Below, one piece after another: positions 58,803-64,000 of a DNA stretch of 64,000 nt. This DNA is from Fusobacterium necrogenes (GTDB lineage: Bacteria > Fusobacteriota > Fusobacteriia > Fusobacteriales > Fusobacteriaceae). The notes under the pieces are model-generated. The model did not search any database and was not told the DNA's origin. It saw only the letters and a program-made list of their open reading frames with translations. The DNA lies in contig NZ_UGGU01000003.1 of assembly GCF_900450765.1 (NCBI RefSeq), positions 1,502,854 to 1,566,853 of the forward strand, read 5' to 3'. A program made the position numbers and the translations under genes. Positions within the stretch are counted from its first letter, which is position 1, and each line of letters starts with the position of its first letter.

Positions 58803-59412
58803 TTTCTCCTAGTATCTTTGTCAAAAAAGTTTTTCTATGGATAGGTGTAACTCCACATTGTAAAATAGCTTCTCTATGAGCTTTCGTTCCATAACCCTTA
58901 TGTTTTTCAAAATGGTATTCTGGATATTTTTTCCCCTCTTCTACTAATTGCCTATCCCTTGTAACTTTTGCAATTATAGAGGCTGCCGCTATTGATAGAC
59001 TTTTTGTATCTCCTTTAATTACTGGCTCCTGTTTTCTAATATACTCTCTTATTTTAAAATTTCCATCTACAAGTACTAATACATCTATATTAGTTTTTTT
59101 TCCTAATTCCTCTATTGCTCTTCTCATAGCTAAAAATGTAGCATTTAATATATTTAATTCATCTATCTCTTGTACAGAAGCTATCCCTATCCCTACTTCA
59201 AAATTTTCCATAATTATATCAAAAAGTTTCTCTCTCTTTTTCTCAGTAAGTTTTTTTGAATCATTTATCTCCTGAAGTTCTTCTGAATATCTTTTTAATT
59301 TTACAGCAGCTGCTACAACATTTCCAGCAAGAGGTCCTCTTCCAGCTTCATCTACTCCTATTATCTCTTGGCCCTTTTCCAAATCAAATTGATAAAGTAA
59401 ATTATTTTCCAT
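58792..59412 (-). CDS. rnhB: Ribonuclease HII
   Basis: A 206-residue enzyme removing ribonucleotides from DNA and RNA primers from RNA-DNA hybrids. The catalytic acid residues lie in IGVDEAGRGPLAGNVVAAAV and VLVDGNFKI, with IKGDTKSLSIAAASIIAKVT and YHFEKHKGYGTKAHREAI downstream. Length is standard. It overlaps rluD by 11 bases and yraN by 11 bases, part of a compact cluster. Confidence 0.97.
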   Translation of the reverse strand: MENNLLYQFDLEKGQEIIGVDEAGRGPLAGNVVAAAVKLKRYSEELQEINDSKKLTEKKREKLFDIIMENFEVGIGIASVQEIDELNILNATFLAMRRAIEELGKKTNIDVLVLVDGNFKIREYIRKQEPVIKGDTKSLSIAAASIIAKVTRDRQLVEEGKKYPEYHFEKHKGYGTKAHREAILQCGVTPIHRKTFLTKILGENAK

Positions 59413-60358
59413 TTTCTATCTCACTTTCTATTTTAGATATATCTACTCCCACATGTTTTGCTGCCCTTTTAAAATCTTCAGGCAGTGGAGCTATCACTAT
59501 CATCTCGGTATTTTTTGTAGGATGTGTAAATTTTAATCTATATGCATGTAGCATCTGTCTGTCTGCACCATCACTTCCATTTCCATAGGTAGTATCTCCC
59601 ATTATTGGATGATTTAAATATTTCATATGTACCCTTATCTGATGAGTTCTTCCAGTTTCTATTCTCACTTTTACTAGAGAGTGATTCTTCCCTTCATCTA
59701 GTACTTCATAATTTGAAATAGCCATCTTCCCATTCTCATTTACAACAGCCATTTTTTTTCTATCTCTGCTATCTCTCCCTATAAAAGTTTCAATCCTTCC
59801 ACTCTTATCTTTAAAAATTCCTTTAGCTATACATACATAAGTTTTCTCTAAAGTTTTTTCTTTAAACATCTCTGAAAGTTTTCCATGAGCTTCATCATTT
59901 TTGGCTACTACTATTACACCACTTGTATCTTTGTCTAGCCTATGAACTATTCCTGGTCTTATCACTCCATTTATCGTAGATAAATCCTTTATATGGTATA
60001 AAAGAGCATTTACAAGTGTACCACTGTAATTTCCATGAGCTGGGTGTACCACTAGATTTGGAGCTTTATTTATAACTACTATATCACTATCTTCATAAAT
60101 AATATCTAATGGTATATCCTCAGGAGTCAAATCTAACACTTCATCTTCAGGGATATTTACTACTATTATTTCTATTCCTTTTAATTTATTTCCACTCTTA
60201 GTAACTTTTTTTCCTTGTATCTCTACCAAACCATTATCAATTATTTTCTGAATGTATGATCTTGTAGCATCATCAATCAACTCATTTAAAAATTTATCTA
60301 TTCTTTTTCCCTTATCATTCTCATTAGTACAGATTGTTAATGTTTCTTTTATAAGCAT
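59402..60358 (-). CDS. rluD: RluD-type 23S rRNA pseudouridine synthase
   Basis: A 318-residue pseudouridine synthase. An N-terminal S4 RNA-binding domain (DKFLNELIDDATRSYIQKII then GNKLKGIEIIVVNIP) precedes the catalytic domain with the Asp in GIVHRLDKDTSGVIVVAKND, plus PNLVVHPAHGNYSGTLVNAL and GRTHQIRVHMKYLNHPIMGD. The RluA/RluC/RluD branch is certain; assignment to RluD (positions 1911, 1915, 1917) is the best guess. It is first in a six-gene overlapping cluster. Confidence 0.88.
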   Translation of the reverse strand: MLIKETLTICTNENDKGKRIDKFLNELIDDATRSYIQKIIDNGLVEIQGKKVTKSGNKLKGIEIIVVNIPEDEVLDLTPEDIPLDIIYEDSDIVVINKAPNLVVHPAHGNYSGTLVNALLYHIKDLSTINGVIRPGIVHRLDKDTSGVIVVAKNDEAHGKLSEMFKEKTLEKTYVCIAKGIFKDKSGRIETFIGRDSRDRKKMAVVNENGKMAISNYEVLDEGKNHSLVKVRIETGRTHQIRVHMKYLNHPIMGDTTYGNGSDGADRQMLHAYRLKFTHPTKNTEMIVIAPLPEDFKRAAKHVGVDISKIESEIENGK

Positions 60359-60388
60359 AAAATTACCTCTAACTCTATCTACATTTAT

Positions 60389-60417
60389 ATTATATCATAA
60401 TCAAATTTTTTTGTAAA
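60389..60417 (-). promoter_or_regulatory. Probable promoter of the rluD cluster
   Basis: Minus strand TTTACA (60412-60417), 17-base spacer, TATAAT (60389-60394), about 30 bases before rluD. Confidence 0.65.
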
Positions 60418-60640
60418 AAAATATAAGAACTTAAACAAAATATTTTTCAATCTAATATTTTCTTTCTTAAAAACTAAATTTTTCTGATTTTAATCGATCA
60501 AAAGTCTTCTTCCTCTCCTCTATTATTTTCTCATATTTTCTGTATAATTGATTTTTTAAACATAGTACATTATATCAAGTATTCAAAATGGAGTAAATTA
60601 TTTTTTATACTTAGTATTTTTTATAAAATGAAGGAAGGTT
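60418..60640. other. AT-rich intergenic region upstream of the flavodoxin remnant
   Basis: No gene or convincing RNA structure seen. It presumably holds the former promoter of the decayed flavodoxin gene and upstream DNA of the rluD promoter. Confidence 0.5.
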
Positions 60641-61110
60641 ATGAAAATAAGTATTATTTACTATTATGTCTCTGAAGCAACTAAAAATATGGTAAAGTAG
60701 CTTGCATTAACAATATCTAAATTTGAAAATCTTAAAACTAAAAGTTTCTCTATAAATGATATAGATGACAACTTAATTAAAAAAAGTAAAGGAATTTCAA
60801 CTCCTTACTTGTATGGCAAGACATAAGTGCTGAAATGGAAACCGATTATCTAATTCTGCACTGAAAAACTAGAAGAAACTTTTGTTATTCTAATTACATG
60901 CATAAAGATAGAACACAAGCAATTAAAAAATATTTTAAACTATATAGCTAATATTAAGTATACTCACTTATTCAATCAGTACTATGTTTGATACTACTGT
61001 TACCCATTTAGAAGTATTTCTATAAAAAGAAAAATTAATAACTTCAGTATTTTTTGCTGAACGTTTTTCAAAAAATTTTAAAAATTTTTTATTAGATCAA
61101 ATAATTTTAT
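60641..61110 (+). pseudogene. Decayed flavodoxin / WrbA-like gene
   Basis: An ATG at 60641 with an AAGGAAGG ribosome-binding site opens MKISIIYYYVSEATKNMVK, a flavodoxin FMN-loop start, and is stopped by TAG after 19 codons. The same frame continues with FENLKTKSFSINDIDDNLIK and a TPYLYGK, then shifts to LVWQDISAEMETDYLI and later KLEETFVIL. Further on, VTHLEVFL and SVFFAERFSKNFKNF match the end of NAD(P)H-quinone-oxidoreductase-like flavodoxins. At least one stop and several frameshifts make it non-functional. It lies alone between rluD and brnQ. Confidence 0.7.
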
Positions 61111-61120
61111 ATAAAATAAA

Positions 61121-61160
61121 GAAAAGAGAATAGTAATTTATCTATTACTCTTTTCTCTTT
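61121..61160 (-). terminator. Terminator after brnQ
   Basis: AGTAA (61132-61136) pairs with TTACT (61145-61149), extended by a longer A-rich/T-rich imperfect stem including AAGAGAA with its complement. It begins a few bases after the brnQ stop on the minus strand and is followed by T-rich sequence. Confidence 0.6.
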
Positions 61161-61165
61161 ATAAT

Positions 61166-62455
61166 TTATTTTTTTATCTTTTCTATCATACCAAATATAC
61201 CCCCGACTACTATACTTGGTAATATCCAAGCTAAACCATAATCTTGAAAAGGTAGTTTTAAATAAAGATTATATACTAGTGCTGGACAAGTTCCTAACAT
61301 TTCTGATGCTTCAATAGCTCCTATAATTCCAGCTCCAATTACAGATCCTATAAATATTCCCTTGTTTTGTAAATATTCTTTAAACAAATTTAGAATAATC
61401 AGAACTATAGCTATTGGATAAATAAATACTAATATTGGAGCAGCCACTTGAACTATTAAATCAACGCCAAATCCAGCAAATATTAAACTCACCAATACAT
61501 TTATAACTACTATCTTTTCATATCTCATTTTAAATATTGAACTAAAATAATCTCCAACAGTAGCAGTAAGTCCTATTGCTGTTGTAAGGCAAGCTCCAGC
61601 AACACAAATTCCTAAAAGCATACTTCCATTTTTTCCTAAAAGCTCTGCGACAATAGTATTTAAAAGCTGAGTAGTTCCTTTATTTTCTAATACTGCTGTC
61701 GAAGTTGCACCTATATATAAAAGCCCACCATATACTATTGCAAGTCCACATACAGCTATTGCACTAGCTTTCAACAAAAAAGATAACTGTTCTTTTTTTC
61801 CTAACTCTTTATTTTTTGCAGTTATTGTTTTTAAAATTATGCTTGCAAATATTATGGCAGCAAGAGTATCCATAGTTTGATAACCATTATAAAAACCATA
61901 TTTAAAATTATTTGTAGTTTCTGTTGATACTACCTCTCCTATAGGAGTAGATATTCCTTTAAAAATTATTATAGTCAATACTATTAAAAGAATTGGAGTC
62001 AATATTTTTCCTATTCTATCTATTACCTCACTTTCTCTTAAAGAAAAAAGTAAAACTACTCCAAAATAGATTATTAAAAAAATATATTTAACTATTGAAC
62101 TTTCATTTCCTATATAAGGAGTTATCATTACTTCAAATGCTGTTGCTCCAGTTCTTGGTATAGCTAAACAGGGGCCAATTGCTAAAATTAAAACTGTATT
62201 AAAAATTCTACTAAAAATAGGAGAAACTTTATCTGAAAAGTGGTCTAATTCTGTTCCTGCAAATCCTGAAGCTATTATTCCCATTAATGGGAATCCTATT
62301 CCTGTAATACAAAATCCTAAAGCTGCTAATTTCCAGTTATCTCCTACTATATATCCAACTGTTGGTGGAAATATTAAGTTTCCTGCTCCAAATAACATTG
62401 CAAAAAGTGCAAATCCTGTTAATATAATATCCTTCGTTTTGTAAATTTTACTCAC
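61166..62455 (-). CDS. brnQ: Branched-chain amino acid carrier (LIVCS family)
   Basis: A 429-residue inner-membrane cation-coupled importer of Leu, Ile and Val. The N-terminal signature DIILTGFALFAMLFGAGNLI and PPTVGYIVGDNW is typical, followed by twelve hydrophobic segments. The start is unusual: the first in-frame GTG (62455) overlaps its own AAGGAG site, so translation may really begin three codons later at an ATT, seven bases from that site. It has a near-consensus promoter and is a single-gene unit. Confidence 0.94.
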   Translation of the reverse strand: MSKIYKTKDIILTGFALFAMLFGAGNLIFPPTVGYIVGDNWKLAALGFCITGIGFPLMGIIASGFAGTELDHFSDKVSPIFSRIFNTVLILAIGPCLAIPRTGATAFEVMITPYIGNESSIVKYIFLIIYFGVVLLFSLRESEVIDRIGKILTPILLIVLTIIIFKGISTPIGEVVSTETTNNFKYGFYNGYQTMDTLAAIIFASIILKTITAKNKELGKKEQLSFLLKASAIAVCGLAIVYGGLLYIGATSTAVLENKGTTQLLNTIVAELLGKNGSMLLGICVAGACLTTAIGLTATVGDYFSSIFKMRYEKIVVINVLVSLIFAGFGVDLIVQVAAPILVFIYPIAIVLIILNLFKEYLQNKGIFIGSVIGAGIIGAIEASEMLGTCPALVYNLYLKLPFQDYGLAWILPSIVVGGIFGMIEKIKK

Positions 62456-62530
62456 TCCTTTTTTAACTAAAAATTTATAAACTATATAAAATTATTTTAT
62501 ACTATTTTTTTAGACATAAATTACTTATAA

Positions 62531-62559
62531 AGTATACCATTTTTTATAAAAAACGTCAA
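62531..62559 (-). promoter_or_regulatory. Near-consensus promoter of brnQ
   Basis: Minus strand TTGACG (62554-62559), 17-base spacer, TATACT (62531-62536). Confidence 0.75.
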
Positions 62560-62709
62560 TTTATATCTTAAATACAATATATTTTTATAAAAAAAGTTAA
62601 ATAGCATTAAAAAACACTTTACTTAGTTCTCTTTTTTATAGTTTAGTAACTAAATAAAATATACCAAAAGATATATATATTTTTAAAATATATATTCTAT
62701 GATATTAAT

Positions 62710-62904
62710 ATGTTAAATTTTTTAACTCATGTCAAAAAACATTTTAACAATGATCATTTTCTTTATATCAAAGAGATTATTCAAAAATTTCTTACTAAAT
62801 TAATTGTTCATATTCTTCCTAAAAACTTTAAAATGATTGGAAAACTTAGTATCTATTTAAGAAGAACTTCATATTTCAATATATCTACAAACTCAATTTG
62901 CTGA
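62710..62904 (+). pseudogene. Probable remnant of an IS91-like (Y2) transposase
   Basis: A 64-codon open frame contains FLTKLIVHILPKNFKMIGKL, resembling the C-terminal block of IS91-type Y2 transposases, where a phrase like LIxHIPxKxFKMIRxYG is conserved. Only this fragment is visible; it lacks a ribosome-binding site, and the continuation (62905-63000) has stops in all frames. The surrounding sequence (62560-62709, 62905-63001) shows no gene, and no element ends were identified. The match is from memory of the family and is tentative. Confidence 0.4.
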
Positions 62905-63001
62905 AAAGAATATGGTTACTAGAGGTGATATAAAATCAGTTTTTTGTACTACTCATATTTTTATTTTTTATTAGAAAAATCAAATTATAATTTCATTAGA
63001 T

Positions 63002-63034
63002 AAAAAAAAAGCCAAAAGAATTAATTCCTCTGAC
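63002..63034 (-). terminator. Terminator after the rubrerythrin gene
   Basis: On the minus strand, a 12-pair stem with several G-T pairs centred on GGAATTAATTC (63011-63034) is followed by a run of nine T. Confidence 0.7.
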
Positions 63035-63100
63035 TCTTTCTTAATTATAAAAATAGTAAAACATTTAATAGTTTACTTATTTGATTTACCTCAAAATTTA

Positions 63101-63658
63101 TTATAATTTTTTTCCAAAATATCTTTCTAATAACCCTGTGAAAGCTCTTCCATGTCTTGCCTCGTCCTTCGCCATTTCATGAACTGTATCATGAATAGCA
63201 TCAAATCCTAGTTGTTTTGCTCTCTTAGCAATATCAAATTTTCCTGCAGTTGCTCCATATTCAGCTTCAACTCTTCTTGATAAATTCTCTTCAGTAGAAG
63301 TAGTTACACATTCTCCTAATAATTCTGCAAATTTAGCTGCATGCTCAGCTTCTTCAAAAGCAATTCTCTTATAAGCTTCTGCTACTTCTGGATATCCTTC
63401 TCTGTCAGCCACTCTTGACATTGCTAGGTACATTCCAACTTCTGTACACTCTCCTTCAAAATTAGCTCTTAATCCCATGATTATCTCTTCATCTCCACAA
63501 GCTAATCCTTCTCCAACTTTATGCTCAGTTGCCCAAACTCTTCCTTCTCCTTCTACTACTTCTTCCCATTTGTCTTTTCCAGCCTTACATACAGGACAAA
63601 CAGTTATCGCCTCATCAGTTATAATTTCTCCACAAACTTTACATCTCCATTTTGCCAC
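63101..63658 (-). CDS. Reverse rubrerythrin (rubredoxin domain first)
   Basis: A 185-residue peroxide-reducing protein. The rubredoxin-like domain is at the N-terminus ([14 protein letters not shown] then [13 protein letters not shown]), the reverse of classical rubrerythrin, and the ferritin-like di-iron domain follows with [36 protein letters not shown] and [17 protein letters not shown]. In clostridia, reverse rubrerythrins act as NADH-linked hydrogen peroxide reductases in oxygen defence. It is a single-gene unit with a consensus promoter overlapped by an inverted repeat, suggesting stress-inducible control. Confidence 0.93.
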   Translation of the reverse strand: MAKWRCKVCGEIITDEAITVCPVCKAGKDKWEEVVEGEGRVWATEHKVGEGLACGDEEIIMGLRANFEGECTEVGMYLAMSRVADREGYPEVAEAYKRIAFEEAEHAAKFAELLGECVTTSTEENLSRRVEAEYGATAGKFDIAKRAKQLGFDAIHDTVHEMAKDEARHGRAFTGLLERYFGKKL

Positions 63659-63731
63659 TTTAATTTCCTCCTTAAATTTCTTTTAATTTATTTCTATTTT
63701 ACTTTTTTGTAATCATTTCACTTTTACTACA

Positions 63732-63765
63732 GTAATAATATACTATATATTACTCTTTTTGTCAA
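63732..63765 (-). promoter_or_regulatory. Rubrerythrin promoter with overlapping inverted repeat
   Basis: Minus strand TTGACA (63760-63765), 17-base spacer, TATATT (63737-63742): both boxes match or nearly match consensus. GTAATA...TATTAC (63732-63753) is an inverted repeat of 6-bp arms that covers the -10 box and much of the spacer, a good position for a repressor such as a PerR/Fur-type protein. The sequence does not match the PerR box closely, so the regulator is not named. Confidence 0.7.
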
Positions 63766-63786
63766 GTATTTTTTTATTAATTTAAA

Positions 63787-64000
63787 TTATTTCCTTTTTA
63801 TCTGATGTCTCTGTGGTTGTAATATTACTTCTGTAATCACAGTTCCCTCTCTCTGAAACAAAATATTTTCTACAAAAGCTGCTACACATTCTGGGAGAAT
63901 ATAACTTTCTTCATCTTCTCCCTCTTTAAAATTTAATTTATCATAGAAAGGAGTTTTTGTTATATCTGGTAAGATAGAAATTACCTTTACTCCTGTTTTT
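63787..64000 (-). CDS. Short-chain dehydrogenase/reductase, C-terminal part (start beyond the window)
   Basis: The last 70 codons of a minus-strand gene ending at the TAA at 63787. The sequence VKVISILPDITKTPFYDKLN followed by YILPECVAAFVENIL and a tail ending HQIKRK is typical of the substrate-loop and C-terminal helix of NAD(P)-dependent SDR oxidoreductases. The N-terminal nucleotide-binding motif and catalytic YxxxK lie outside the window, so the substrate cannot be judged. Confidence 0.75.
   Translation of the reverse strand, partial: KTGVKVISILPDITKTPFYDKLNFKEGEDEESYILPECVAAFVENILFQREGTVITEVILQPQRHQIKRK

Overview
The window looks like chromosomal DNA of a low-GC, Gram-negative anaerobe, most likely a member of Fusobacteriaceae (probably Fusobacterium). 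The evidence is the very AT-rich sequence, Firmicute-like housekeeping genes (RNase Y, YmdB, type III glutamine synthetase, Tex, RsbW/STAS-like regulators) and, alongside them, outer-membrane and LPS genes (Kdo transferase WaaA, a MipA/OmpV-type porin-like protein, a two-partner-secretion exoprotein). No rRNA, tRNA, CRISPR array or intact insertion sequence was seen.

Layout. 1-7.9 kb (minus): tex, a large sensor-kinase-like protein lacking the usual phospho-accepting histidine, and ileS (3' end cut by the window edge); chorismate mutase lies upstream and is divergent from aroA. 9.2-13.4 kb is an accessory, decaying patch: an ORF remnant, an intact C-N hydrolase overlapping a nucleotidyltransferase, a frameshifted RloA/RloB (AbiL-like) pair and a twice-frameshifted NUDIX gene. 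13.4-19.1 kb (minus) is one compact operon, ymdB-prmA-cmk-waaA-trmB-purA. A membrane acyltransferase and an 8.3-kb filamentous-haemagglutinin-type gene follow, separated by a shared terminator. 29.2-39.2 kb (minus) holds miaA, a lipoprotein, an anti-sigma kinase/antagonist pair with rny, then obgE, tsaC, prs-glmU and a TPR/J-domain pair.

40.3-45.6 kb (plus) is a complete nucleoside-salvage operon, udp-nupC-cdd-deoD-deoB-deoC, with a consensus promoter and a 40-bp perfect-palindrome terminator: nucleosides are imported, deaminated or phosphorolysed, and the pentose phosphate is isomerised and split. 45.8-49.7 kb (minus) has an ArsC/Spx-like gene with glyA, and the type III glutamine synthetase. 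49.9-54.4 kb (plus) is ptsI-ptsH-ispH-rpsA, tightly packed. 54.6-60.4 kb (minus) carries tpiA-gpmI and the overlapping cluster rluD-rnhB-yraN-zinc ribbon-comF-hypothetical. The right end has a flavodoxin pseudogene, brnQ, a probable transposase remnant, a reverse rubrerythrin with a consensus promoter overlapped by an inverted repeat, and the 3' end of a short-chain dehydrogenase.

Most of the window is ordinary housekeeping. The points most worth a second look are the histidine-less kinase translationally adjacent to ileS, the decayed defence pair in the 9-13 kb patch, the orphan TPS exoprotein without a visible transporter or toxin tip, and the RsbW/STAS module embedded between miaA and rny. 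I see no convincing wholly new multi-gene system.
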